Shown here: in pieces, positions 54,231 to 64,000 of the stretch | Position numbering within the stretch: position 1 is the stretch's first letter | How the letters are laid out: each line of letters opens with the position of its first letter | NCBI GenBank assembly: GCA_958299035.1 | Contig: CATQJL010000305.1 | Span: 29,392,040-29,456,039 of the forward strand | DNA: 64,000 bases | Direction of reading: 5' to 3' | Source: Cylicocyclus nassatus | Taxonomy: Eukaryota > Nematoda > Chromadorea > Rhabditida > Strongylidae | Made by a program: the position numbers and the translations under genes | The notes under the pieces: model-generated | Told to the model about the DNA's origin: nothing | What the model saw: only the letters and a program-made list of their open reading frames with translations | Databases searched by the model: none

Positions 54231-54567
54231 TCAACTTATATATAGAAACTGCCGTCTAAGCGGGAGCGCAAAAAGTTTTTTCATTCCCTCCACAAACCCA
54301 TACATCAAGCTGGATGTGGAGGTGCCTGTGTAAAATTTGGCTGGCTATGGTCTTGGCTGTGAAACATGAGGAATGAACTGCGATACGTTTTTCGAGTCGA
54401 TTTCCAGTCAGTGCACGTCATTCTGTATCTCTGAGTCAAGTAACTGCTGAATTGTAGGGCAGGAGAACGTCAACAAAAAGTTGTTTGCATATTTAATTGT
54501 GGTTTATGATCTACTTAACAAACGTAAACTTTACCTACATCGCACACGTCGATCTTCAAGAGAGCAA

Positions 54568-54816
54568 GGCCTCGGACATAGTTTACGCGGTTTCGTCGCC
54601 TCGCGATTTGCACGAGAGACAAGTGTTACGAGTTCATTGCATTCCGATCACCTTGCATTTCAGTTGTGATAGTCAATCACGATTATTCGTTTCGGAAAAC
54701 TGTCACAACCGAAATGCACGAGATTGGCATGCACTGGACTCGTAGTAGCTGTCTTGTTAAAAGAATCGCGAGGCGTTGGACAGAAACGGGAAAAAACGTG
54801 AACTATGCCTGAGGTC
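54568..54816. mobile_element. Harbinger-like MITE, diverged relative of 17481-17682
   Basis: Left end GGCCTCGGACATAGTTTACG, right end read inverted GACCTCAGGCATAGTTCACG. Flanks CAA (left) and TAA (right). Inner TTGCATTTCAGTTGTGATAG and an inverted CTGTCACAACCGAAATGCAC mirror each other and match the TTGCATTCGGTTGTGATAC block of the 17.5-kb copy. Confidence 0.78.
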
Positions 54817-54819
54817 TAA

Positions 54820-55640
54820 GATGGTTGTTCGAAAAGAGCGTGTGATTTGGTTAACAGTATTTTGTAGCTTTCTTCTTGACCTCTTCTTTCAACTAGAGAT
54901 GGTTTCCATCTAGGGTGTGGCGAACGATTCCATTTTCGCAATATTGATACAGTATCACTGTACCGGATTGACAATATCACTTGACCGGGCTGATGAAATA
55001 CCGATGAGTATGATTCTGAGTTTCGCTCCTCCCTTCATTTCTTGTCAACTTTTTTTGCTCTACCGCTATACTGTCAAACCTACGTATCATTCCGTAGCGA
55101 GCAGGGTTTCTCTCGTCTTCAGCTGAAGGCAAGCTCCAACTTCAAGACGGCGGTACCCACCGTACCTGTCGAGCGAATCAAGGAGATGTTACGCTGTGTT
55201 TAGAAGATGGATGTCTAAAAACTGGCATCATGGAGCACATGTGAAATACTAAGGCGCTATGCGTTGTACTATAAATCACAAATAACTGTGTTTCCGTTTG
55301 CACAGGATTCCGGCGCGTGCCAGCGCGAGGCGAGTGCCGACGCCGTGGGGTGGGTTGCGGCGGGTACCGGCGAGTTCGAGTCTGAAGCTTGCCTAAGCCG
55401 AAAGCGCTGCAGAATGTGGAGCGCGGCTTAAAAAGTATCGTGTCTAAATTTCTTTTAAATTAGAATTTGATGGGTGAAACAGATGATGAGAGAGGGGGGT
55501 TGACGGTCGGGGCCAATACATGACTCTACACCATAGGTGACACATCGTAAAATCTGGAGGAGGTATGTTCTCGTTGCTTGCTTTTGCTCCGGCGTGCCTC
55601 GGAGGCGAGAATAGTATTCCAGCTATCTTCTAATAGGAAC
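54820..55640. other. Intergenic with a short GC-rich patch
   Basis: The patch at about 55300-55390 is rich in CCGGCG/GCGAGG units. AAGGCGCTATGCGTTGTACT at about 55251 resembles the GGCCCGTATGCACGTACATC end of the 30.8-kb MITE and may be the left end of the unit whose right end is at about 56220. Confidence 0.35.
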
Positions 55641-56223
55641 ACCTAGAGATAGGAGCGGGAAGCTGTACAAGCCACATTTTTTAGCTTTTTGTGTGGTTTC
55701 CTGATGGTCCCCGGCCGCCGACTGCCCTTTCTTTGAAGCCATTTTACTTTCATCGTCAATGAAAACATATCAAAGCTGTACTGTTTATCTAAATCAGCAG
55801 TGCTAAACATATTTCTGATGAGAACAAATGACTTACCGGAATACCGAAATTTTCGATGAACCCCAGCTTTCGAATTGTGGCTCGTGGCAATTTTCATTAT
55901 CTCGCTACATCACTTGTTCTTATCAGAAACATGTTTAGCACTGTTGGGTTAGATAACCAGTACAACTTTGGCATGTTTTCGTTAACTCTGAAGATGGAAA
56001 ATTGACTTTGAAGGAGCGATGGTTGGCCGCTGGAGATGGGATCAAACAAAAAGCCTAAAAATATAACTTGTACAACATCCCGCTCCTATTTATGTTCATA
56101 GTGAAGGATAGTAGGAATATATACGGATAGAGAGACAGCGCGAATTCCAGACATGTGCATTAGGATATGAAGTTTTTTAAACTGCGATCCCTTACCCAGG
56201 GGGATGTTAGTACATGCGGCCCT
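55641..56223. mobile_element. Large inverted-repeat unit, probable Harbinger-like relative
   Basis: GGAGCGGGAAGCTGTACAA (about 55652) pairs with TTGTACAACATCCCGCTCC (about 56071), with further mirrored blocks towards the centre (AGTGCTAAACAT and ATGTTTAGCACT). The right side ends GATGTTAGTACATGCGGCCC, similar to the terminus of the 30844-31571 MITE, whose centre also has a GCTAAACATGTTT block. Left boundary uncertain. Confidence 0.55.
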
Positions 56224-58555
56224 AGAACTTGCAACTCTTGGACGCTTGACCCACAGTTAAACAAGTCTTGTGCTTATTTCAGGGCAGGTTCGAATTCGCG
56301 CGCTTAACTGGCGAACCTGTTTGAACAGAAAATTTTTGGTTTCTGCACAAATGGAATCGATAAGGCAGAAATGACAATAAGCGTCCTCTATAGAAGATGA
56401 AAGCTGACATAAAGGGAGAAGGCGGTTGTCTGTGGAGGGGGAGGGGTCGCTTTTACAGTCCCTCTTTGCTATTATTCCAAAATGATTTCAGGTTGCCCCG
56501 TAAGCCACATGTGCCGAGCCCTGCTCTGGAAAAGAAAATATGAGGTAGGAAGAGTGAAGAAACTACGAACTCAGGGCATCTACCGAGGAGTTATAAGGGG
56601 GGGGGGAGGGGAAGTTTGGGCACTTTGGTAATGAAAACGGCTAATGGTTTTGTATCCATTGCTATCTTATGAAAGCTGAAAACACATCCACTGCCCAGGT
56701 GCACTGATTAAAGTACAGGCAAATCTGATGCGCCTCTCGATATGCAGCACACAGCACACAAGGTGTGGCTTACGAAGAAAATTGTGGATCTATGGCAAAT
56801 GCTTTGGGGAATGGGGGAATGGGGAGAGGACTGTGCACAGATTGTCAGGGAAAGGAGTATTCACGTGACAGCAATAGCCACCGTGGTTGAAATGTCTGAC
56901 CACTTCTGGCCATCCTTCTCTCCCTCTCACTCTTGGCTTAGGTATAGATCTAGGCAAAGGGCAGAGGGCAAGAAAGATGGTAATTGTAAGAAGCCAACTA
57001 AAAACTTCGTATGAATGGCATAGGAAAATTTCGAAGGACCTGTGGTCACAGGCATTTGGCTAGGACTAGGAATACTTTGCAGGATGGTGAAAGGAGGGAT
57101 AGAGCGGGTGGAGTAAGGGTAGGGCTTTCAAAAAGAGGAGTCCTAGGTTTTGGTTGGGGAAATCTATGACATATTAAGTCGCATCCACCATTTAGAAGGC
57201 TTAAAGAGGACAAATGGCGAGCAGCGAAGTTCGGGAGTAGAATTTATGCAGATGTGAAAGGATCTAAGGTTTTTGAGCGGAGTAGCTGGGAACGGAGAAA
57301 GATATGAGCACTTTTAGCTTGAGTCCATCAATATCTGATAATCCCGGAATTATATTTCGCTGTGAGGTCAAGAATCATGAGCGCTCGTCTGAGTTTTTGC
57401 TGTCTACCGGACATCGCGCTGCTACTGTTTGTGAGTTTGTGTTCAGACTGCTGTGTATTGAATTATTATCTATCGAAAGTCTGGGAATTATCATTTGATT
57501 GCACTCTGGAACGACTGTTTCAGTGAATGAGGAGTCTGGCTATGGTTTTCAGTAGTCTTCACACAAAGTTTTTAGTAGTCTCTATGGTTTCTTCTTTCGA
57601 ACAGATCCAGGAAACTGGAGGAGAGATTGGGCATTCTGGGCTCGGAGAAAGGTTTTAGGGCGCTGACAAGCGCCTTATTGCTTAGGATCTGCGGGCACTT
57701 TGGCTACGTAGGGGACACGGCCTTTTGTACGGCGGTCTTCAGCAGCCACCCTGATGACTTGTCTCAATACGTCAAGCACTCAGCAAATCCCTCCCCCTCC
57801 CCTGCTTTGCTCAGGAAAGCCGCTGCAGGGTGTGTCGCGTGCGGTGCCCGTAGACGAACTGCAAAAAAGAGGGAGAGACATGTGACCAATGTCAGGGCGC
57901 TCTACTCAGGGGACCTGAAGCAGGCTTCGGACACCATGGTCGCCTGAAACTTAGGATATTCCCTTCATTATCAGAGAATGCAGAAATGGGGATGAAGTAC
58001 GCACTAAAACTCAAGACTCTTGAGAGAAGGTTAAATGGAGTTAGAGTCCTCGTGCCGCAGCATACAGAAGCTGAGGGGTTGGTAGCTGTGGGAGTCCTTG
58101 GTCAAAGGCAGCTTTTAAGCATCGGTGCCCAGGTACTGTACCAGCGGGCGACTTGCATCGGCTTGCATCGCGAGGGCGTGGGTCCATACGCAATTGCATG
58201 CAACTCTATGCAAGTCATCTGTCAATACGGTAGCAGAATCTGCTTTGGAGGCAAATATATCAGCCACGAATGACCATCTGCACTGCCGCTTATGCAGTGT
58301 TTTAGGCATCCCTCCTATCAAAGGCACCCAAAAGCGCTTGAACGGCTCCAATTTTTCATCACATCTCTCATCCCTCCTCATTCCGCGCTAGCTTTTAACT
58401 AAAGAGAAGAGCAAACTCTGCACACCTTGGGTGTCAAGGAAGGGGGCTGGCGCTTTTGGGATAGCGCAAAACATGTGTGAGGAGAGGTGAGAAATGTGAA
58501 GAGAGATTAAAAAAATTTGAGTGCTTTCGGGCGCTTCTGAAGTCTGACGGATGTC
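56224..58555. other. Unassigned region with a few longer frames
   Basis: Frames at 56742-57014 (90 codons), 57627-57947 (106 codons) and 57986-58273 (95 codons) have higher GC than the surroundings but match no family I recognise. A hAT-like terminus GTGCCGAGCCCTG occurs at 56509-56521. Possibly a decayed retroelement, not demonstrated. Confidence 0.35.
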
Positions 58556-58640
58556 GGGTCCGAATATCGAATTTCGAATACGAATATATTCGAATGTTTT
58601 ATTCGAATGATCAAATTTCTATTCGATTTTCTATTCATTC
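58556..58640. repeat. ATTCGAA-rich array 1
   Basis: Dense repeats of the self-complementary ATTCGAAT/TTCGAATA core. Further arrays with the same core at 59400-59530 and 60530-60800. Confidence 0.7.
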
Positions 58641-58649
58641 CAAGTATAG

Positions 58650-58835
58650 TAAGAACCATGAGTTTGAAAATTCGATAGTTATCTCAGAAACCACTGAGAC
58701 AAATGGTCTCAAAACATGACTGATGGAGAGAGAAAGAAAAACTGCCTTTGGTAGTCGTTAAAGCATTAACGTGCCTTTATTCCACATTTTAGCAGATTGG
58801 AAAAACGGAAGGAACTTCTGAACCGACCTAATAAG
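58650..58835. repeat. Right part of a dispersed repeat (copy 1)
   Basis: AGTTATCTCAGAAACCACTG, CTCAAAACATGACTGATGGA, TGGTAGTCGTTAAAGCATT and a terminal GAACCGACCTAATAA run in the same order as at 61427-61590. The end resembles the TTAGGTCGG mariner-like terminus. Confidence 0.6.
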
Positions 58836-59399
58836 TTGGAGCCGGTCACAGAATGCTCATCAAGGTAAACTTAACCATGACATAGCGCAAGTATTTACCC
58901 TGACACTTCGCACAAGCATATAGTGATTCTCGATGCACCACTCAGTGTTTACAATAGTGTTCCTACAACAAACAGAAAAATAAGAGGGTGCACAAATTTC
59001 ACGAAAACTCCCTTAAATGACCTTCCCCAAATCCCCCCTTCTTTCTACAACCCTGTTGATAATCCTTAGGGTCGCGTAGCCCAACCTACAATATCCGCTT
59101 CCATGCCAAGGCGTGCAAAGTTTCTTCTCTTCAGCTGAAAGCTAGTTTCGAGTTCCACTTTGCCCGCTTCTTCTTTGTTTTCAAGGGCGCCTTGAATGCA
59201 GCTTCCAGGCAAAACTAAACACATGAGGATCGCTCATGGAAACTGATGGAAACTGATTTTGAGGTCCTGCAGATAGCCCCCAGCTATCCTGCCCCCCCAC
59301 ATATGCAATTAAGACAAACCTTCAAAATTTCGACCAAAACATTTCGCCGCTAGTTCTTGAAAATCAACAGTTTCAAGCGAAATTAGAAAACAAATAGGC
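58836..59399. other. Intergenic, no gene recognised
   Basis: About 560 bp without notable features. Confidence 0.4.
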
Positions 59400-59530
59400 C
59401 TTCCATTCTCGAATAATATTCGCAACTCGAATAATTGAGAAAACGGGGTTTCGAATAGATTTTATTCGAATGTTTTATTCGAATGTTTGTTCGAATTCGT
59501 ATTCGAATGAACTCCGTATTCAGATTATTC
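59400..59530. repeat. ATTCGAA-rich array 2
   Basis: Multiple ATTCGAAT-type cores (TTTTATTCGAATGTTTTATT and similar) within about 130 bp. Confidence 0.7.
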
Positions 59531-60210
59531 GATTTTGTTGCAGAGCCATCTGCTGAGTATAATCAAGCTCACTTCGTCCGCGTTTTTTTTTCGCAAAACT
59601 AGGTAATGCATCTTTTGCAACTGTTATGACCTCTGAACTGTACGGAGAGTCGCATTCTTTCGACTGCTTGCGACAGTAAAAAAATCATATGTAGATTTTA
59701 ATTGATGCTTTTTCGATCAATGAGATTGTTCGCACTGCTATTGGCACCAAATCAGCAAAGAAGCTATCAAATTCAAGCTCATGTTCCGAGTTCATATATT
59801 GAAAGTGTCTTAAAATGCCTGTTTTTCTTTCATTACATTGCTCATGCTTGTGGTACGCAAAGTCCACACTAGTGAGCAATCTTGCTCGCATAAGTTATAT
59901 TGCACAACTGCCTCTATTCGCTACCTTGGAGATATTCTGCGAAATGGTGTATTTTAATTAAAGGAATTGCAGTTGTAGTGGAGGATAAGACTGTTTAGAT
60001 CGCCGTATGCGATTTGCCAGTTACGAGATGTCTTTGAATATAACGTCAGCTTATCACATATGTTCAGCGTGTACAACTTACTAAAAAGATAAATGCCCTG
60101 CATTCTGTACTTCTAGAATGAGTTTTGATCAAAATTTATATGGACTGCTTTTTTAAATCGTCCAATAATGGGTGAAATACGACTTCTTGCTGATGTATAG
60201 ACTAGTTGCC
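59531..60210. other. Intergenic, no gene recognised
   Basis: A 68-codon minus-strand frame at 59685-59891 is the only ORF of note; no family recognised. Confidence 0.4.
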
Positions 60211-60490
60211 AACCTACCAACTTCATCGATTTCTGGAGAAGTTTGAGCTGGGAGGCTGACAGGGGGTTAAGTGAGGGCACTGATTATGAATAAAGATTTA
60301 CTTTATCGATTTTATCGATTTTTGGAAAATCTCGAGCTACGGGGTTGGGAGTTGGTATAGGGGGGGGGGGGGGGTAAATGGGGATGCTGATTACCGAAGT
60401 CTATTTTATCGATTTCAGCGATATCTGGAAAATTTTGAGCTAGGAATTGGTATAGGGGATACAAGGGTGCTGATTATGAATGGATCGGCT
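60211..60490 (+). repeat. Three tandem diverged copies of Helitron-internal sequence
   Basis: ATCGATTT...GAGCT(A/G)(C/G)GGGG/GGGAGG...GGGGTAA...GGCACTGATTATGAAT recurs three times at a spacing of roughly 80-100 bp. It matches 36950-37045 of the short Helitron-like element. The termini are absent here. Confidence 0.65.
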
Positions 60491-60529
60491 TTAGCCAGAT
60501 ATGTCGGCAAGTTTGAGATATGGTTGCTC

Positions 60530-60800
60530 TAGTTATTCGATAAATCATTCAAATATTTATTCGAAGTTCGACTCCCAATGTTCGAATATATTCGATATTC
60601 ATTCATTCGATATTTTTGATTTTCCGAATTTATTCGGATTTCATTCATTCGAGAAATTTTGAACCTCGAATTCATTCGATATTCGTTTATTCGAGATTTT
60701 TTTCTTTCGAATTTATTCGATATTCGTTTATACGAAATTTTTCGTTTTCGAATTTATTCGATATTTATTCATTCGATGAAAAATTTTCGAATTACCTAAG
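60530..60800. repeat. ATTCGA-rich array 3
   Basis: TTCATTCGATATTCGTTTAT-type units, imperfect, about 35-40 bp apart, rich in TTCGAA and ATTCGA. The longest of the three arrays; it creates an open Phe/Ile/Ser/Arg-rich frame by composition only. Confidence 0.7.
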
Positions 60801-61590
60801 TATAGTTCTTACCATGCCCAGATTTGGCGATTTTTCAAAATCTTCATTGTGAACTTTTGAAAAAACTTTGATAGCTGTTAGATAGTGCAATGCAGTGAAA
60901 TTTTTTGGCGCTGACTTTCCAAAATTATAGTTAATACTATCAAATTCTACTTTTGGTCATCCCAAGATTCGCAGAACATCAAACTGCGCACAAAAGGTGT
61001 CATTCGATGCAGCTTTTCTCTCCTTTCTGGGGGGCTTTTTTTCTCGATTCGTGGAGTCTTGGCCATAAAATTATCGTAATTAGTGATTTTAAACCTGCCT
61101 TTTTCAAATTTGATATTTCGAAGCGGTAAACGCTGTGTTGCTTTGTGAATTTAGCGTGTAACCATAATCAAACTTTGCAAGTATCAACTTCTGACGATTT
61201 TTTAGTGTTTGGAGCCTATGTGTATTTTGCGACTTTGCAAAATTGCAGACTTTCGGAAAAGTTATCCAAAAAATACTAAGAAGCTGATTGAAATGCGAGA
61301 AAGTTAGCACTGAATTGCACTTTTTTACGCTACCTAACAGCTATCAAAGCTTTTCCAAATGTTCACAAGAAGGTTTTGATGAATTGCGAAACTTAGGCAT
61401 GTTAAAAACCATAGGTTTGAAATTTCGGCAGTCATCTCAGACACCACCGAGGCAAATGGTTTCAAAACATGACTAGTGGAAAGAGGAAAAAAACTGCGTT
61501 TGGTAGTCTTCGAAGTATTTGCCTTTCCTCTATTCCACCTAATTTATGGCAGTTCGAAAAAACGGGAAAAACTTTCAAACCAAATAATAT
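60801..61590. repeat. Dispersed repeat (copy 2, longer)
   Basis: The right part (61427-61590) matches 58650-58810. Starts near AGTATAGTTCTTACCATG, whose inverted form AGTATAGTAAGAACCATG occurs at 58643 beside copy 1. No intact terminus on the left. Confidence 0.5.
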
Positions 61591-62688
61591 ATCGCTGTTC
61601 ATTAAAGTAGGATTGGGTAGTCTCTCCATGTGTTTGGTTGTCCCAAAAGTAAACCCTTTTTTGATAAATCAAACTGTTTTTGTTCTTCTAGTAAACTTAG
61701 GATATCACTCGATAGATCAGATCAAGCTCTACAAAATACGGCTACAAAAGATATTCGCATTTCAGGTAGAGCTTAAAGCCAAAAATTGGAAAAAAATTTT
61801 CTCACCTGAATGAATTTTCGCGAGAAAGAATCCTACGGAATACTTCAAAAATGGCGACTCCCCCCTCCTTCCCCCGCCCCACCCAGCCCCTCCCCATACG
61901 TCAATGTATACTACAAGCCTTACTCAGTATAATCTGGAAACTTTACCCCTGTGTGTGCTTTTATAATCGAGAAATACTAAGTTTTGCATAAAAAACTCGA
62001 AAAAAAGGGCATTTTGGCATTTTCGCACCATCTTTGTTTCTCAATTTTGAGCCTCGGAGAAAATCTACAGGTACTTTGGGTACTACTAAGTGTCTGTTAT
62101 ACAGAGGCCAAGATGGAAGTCCATGGAGATTTTCTGGAAGAGATCCGATTTTTAAGATAGCTGAAAAAATTTGGTTTTTGGCTCAAAATTTTATCTGGGT
62201 TACGACTTAGGTGTACCTGTGGTGGTCTTTTTGTAGAGCTTGCATCGCTCTATTGAATGGTACCCTAGGTCTGTTAGGAAAATAAAAACGGCTCAATTTG
62301 TTTGACAATGGTACTTTTGGGAGAAACTAATGGAATCATTGTGAAAAAAGCCGTCTGCCAAAATTTTCTTATAAGTCTGAAAAACTCGTAGCAGGGTTTT
62401 CATGCTCGCTGATTTTACTACACATTTTTGTGACTTTTGAGTCTTCTCAAGGGTATGATCACGTTCTGAATTGGAAAAACAATAATTATGGGAGAATACT
62501 ACTTACTAATCAAGCATTACAGTGAAGTGCTATCCATATCTAAAGTCTGCGACATTGATTAATCTGGCATAAATGCTTTTGACTTTTTTCGTTTATCGAG
62601 GCAAAAATGGCTTTTAATATTCTAGAATCCTTTTTTGAAGTAAGTTGAATACTCTTTTGTCTTTGAATTTTGGCATGATAAGATGTCA
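61591..62688. other. Intergenic, no gene recognised
   Basis: About 1.1 kb, C-rich run at about 61860-61895, otherwise AT-rich. No gene recognised. Confidence 0.4.
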
Positions 62689-62910
62689 GTAGATAGCTGT
62701 GTCAGTAGTTTGCGCCTTCAGTTTCCGTGGTGGAGACTTTGGTCGTAACGGACGTCACTCACTGTGACGTCCATTACGACCAAGTGTGCGACATTGCCGC
62801 TAGCAGGTGGAGTCGATACCTTTGATGACGACGGCATTGTCGAAACGTAAGGTCAGTAAGGTCTTCACCACAGATTCTGAAAGCACAAACTACACAATTA
62901 TCTACTTTTT
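62689..62910. repeat. Compound inverted repeat with GAAACGT motif
   Basis: Outer pair: AGTAGATAGCTGTGTCAGTA (about 62690) with its inverse around 62880-62910. Inner hairpin: TTGGTCGTAACGGACGTCAC (62739-62758) with GTGACGTCCATTACGACCAA (62764-62783), one mismatch. Between them TGATGACGACGGCATTGTCG then GAAACG (about 62823-62849), an arrangement like the TGATGA-stem-GAAA core of hammerhead ribozymes. Confidence 0.65.
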
Positions 62911-63243
62911 TGAAGTTCCTAGTGTTATTCTGCACTAATGAAGAGCGATTGAAAATTCGCTTGTATCATCGCTTCCAAATTCGTGTGGAGGTGGAGTGTT
63001 GCCAACTCACCGCGTGGCAGTTTTTGCTAGTGAGAAAGTACGAAAAGCAATGCTATAACGTGGAGGTGTAACAAATTTACCTATGTTAACAGGCAAAGTC
63101 TGCAATACACCTTCACACAAACCTGGAAACCGATCATACAGTAGGTTTAACTTGAAGCCAGCTCTACAGAGTAATGCCTAAAATTCGGCGAAGACGTGAA
63201 GCTATCAGCGATCAAACTGTTTGCACATTTTTGGGACAAGTAT
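62911..63243. mobile_element. Decayed CAGGGTGTCCC-family MITE, right part
   Basis: AACTTGAAGCCAGCTCTACA, GTAATGCCTAAAATTCGGC, GCGATCAAACTGTTTGCACA and TTTTTGGGACA run in the same order as the right arm of the full copies at 12485-13163 and 21476-22153. The final CCCTG is lost. Confidence 0.6.
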
Positions 63244-63900
63244 ATTATGGAATAGCAAGTTTCGGTAAAGACAAAATTGTGTATATTGTGCACAACTTTA
63301 TGAGGTTCTATTTCTAACACAATCTGCGACATTGTCTCTTACAAATGCCCAGGAATTACATAGCAGAAAAACCGAGGTTATTTGTAGTCTCTGTTCCTTT
63401 GCACTCAAAAGATCATTTGTTTTTCTGTCAAGTTGTGCCAGAGAAATCACGTTTTATTGTCATTCATCGTTATATCGACCGCTCTATGTACCGCTCTTAT
63501 TCTCTCAGAATAATTTTCCAGGGAGTACGTCAGTTCGACCAGAATGAGAACTTTCAACTATATCTTCCTATTACTTACCACAATAGTGGTACGTTGACCA
63601 AGCAAGACACGGCTTAGTTTGCGAATTTGCTTCTTAGACTTACTGGCTGTACAGTGCTTTATTGCTTACAGATCTTCTCTGCTGTGAACGCTGCTGTAGG
63701 CGGACCGATGGCGGTCTTAAAAGAAGGGATAAAGATGTTTCCGAGACCGGTGCGTTGGTGTGGACATGATGAACTCATGCGTAAATTCAAACCCAGACCA
63801 CTTTCTCCACTTCCTGTAAAGAAATCCATAAAGAAACAGTGATATTTTGTGCTCAATTGCCGATAAACCTTGGCACTGTGATACAAGTTGTAATACAGTT
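63244..63900. other. Intergenic, no gene recognised
   Basis: Short overlapping frames (71-90 codons at 63332-63617) with no family resemblance. Confidence 0.4.
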
Positions 63901-63904
63901 TTTT

Positions 63905-64000
63905 AGCTGTCGACTAAGGTTGGTATCAAGACTTTATTGAACGATAAGCCAACGTTTCGGCGGTCCGTCCGCCTTCATAGGGCTTCCTAAAAGATCAAAA
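63905..64000 (-). repeat. GAAACGTTGG repeat, Penelope/hammerhead-like, cut by the window end
   Basis: On the minus strand: CCTATGAAGGCGGACGGACC, then GCCGAAACGTTGGCTTATCG, then CAATAAAGTCTTGATACCA. The layout (TGA box, small stem GGCGG...CCGCC, GAAAC, GTTGG, AATAAAGT) is that of repeats associated with Penelope-like elements. The first box is CTATGA, not CUGAUGA, so an active ribozyme is unlikely. Confidence 0.45.

Noticed and set aside
57627..57947. 106-codon ORF with Cys/Arg-rich C terminus
   Set aside because: No recognised domain and no intron signals or paired coding exons I could support; noted as unassigned instead.
60616..60852. 78-codon Phe/Ser/Arg/Ile-rich ORF
   Set aside because: Produced by the ATTCGA repeat array; pure composition effect.

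Overview
The window is animal nuclear DNA, most likely nematode. It is AT-rich and intron-poor, and almost entirely made of transposable elements inserted into one another. The nematode reading is inference. It rests on a BEL/Pao element with DUF1759-type Gag, roughly 50-nt GT-AG introns in the one candidate host gene, a CR1/Jockey-like LINE and very abundant small foldback elements. No bacterial features (operons, Shine-Dalgarno sites, CRISPR) were seen.

Region 1 (about 1.67-15.33 kb) is one complete BEL/Pao LTR retrotransposon read on the minus strand. It has two 735-bp LTRs that differ at only two positions I could find, a perfect 5-bp target duplication (CAAAC), a primer binding site, a polypurine tract, a TATA box, an intact 2030-codon gag-pol ORF with a strong splice acceptor just before its ATG, and a second intact ORF in the usual env position. 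That second ORF carries Gag-type zinc knuckles instead of an envelope protein. The 2.7-kb leader holds a spaced CGATACA array and a full-length mariner-type MITE.

Region 2 (about 15.3-34 kb) is a field of non-autonomous DNA elements. Several have both ends and target duplications visible: TA-flanked mariner-like MITEs (CAGGGTGTCCC, TTAGGTCATTCC and related termini), Harbinger-like MITEs with TTA/TAA duplications, a hAT-type MITE with a perfect 8-bp duplication (TTACTAGG), and other inverted-repeat units. A recurring architecture appears here: clusters of a roughly 10-bp word in the order forward-reverse-reverse-forward, with the same layout but a different word in each element copy.

Region 3 (about 34.0-44.8 kb) is a nest. 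An outer hAT-type element (34034-39130) contains an inner 3.4-kb element with its own inverted ends and 51-bp and 46-bp minisatellites. The inner element holds a BED-finger-like remnant, a small spliced gene candidate with an odd 15-nt GTAAGT...AG segment, and a short Helitron-like element. Next to it a minus-strand Helitron-like pair of ends (39340-44835) encloses a long-arm palindromic MITE and a decayed CR1/Jockey-like LINE. The LINE's ORF1 is split by a 135-bp element with 9-bp target duplications.

Region 4 (about 44.8-64 kb) is mostly non-coding. It has a second decayed LINE fragment (about 49 kb), more MITEs, ATTCGAA-rich arrays, Helitron-derived tandem copies, and GAAACGT-bearing repeats resembling sequence found with Penelope-like/hammerhead ribozyme repeats. 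No ordinary host gene is clearly identified, except possibly the small spliced candidate at 36.3-36.7 kb.
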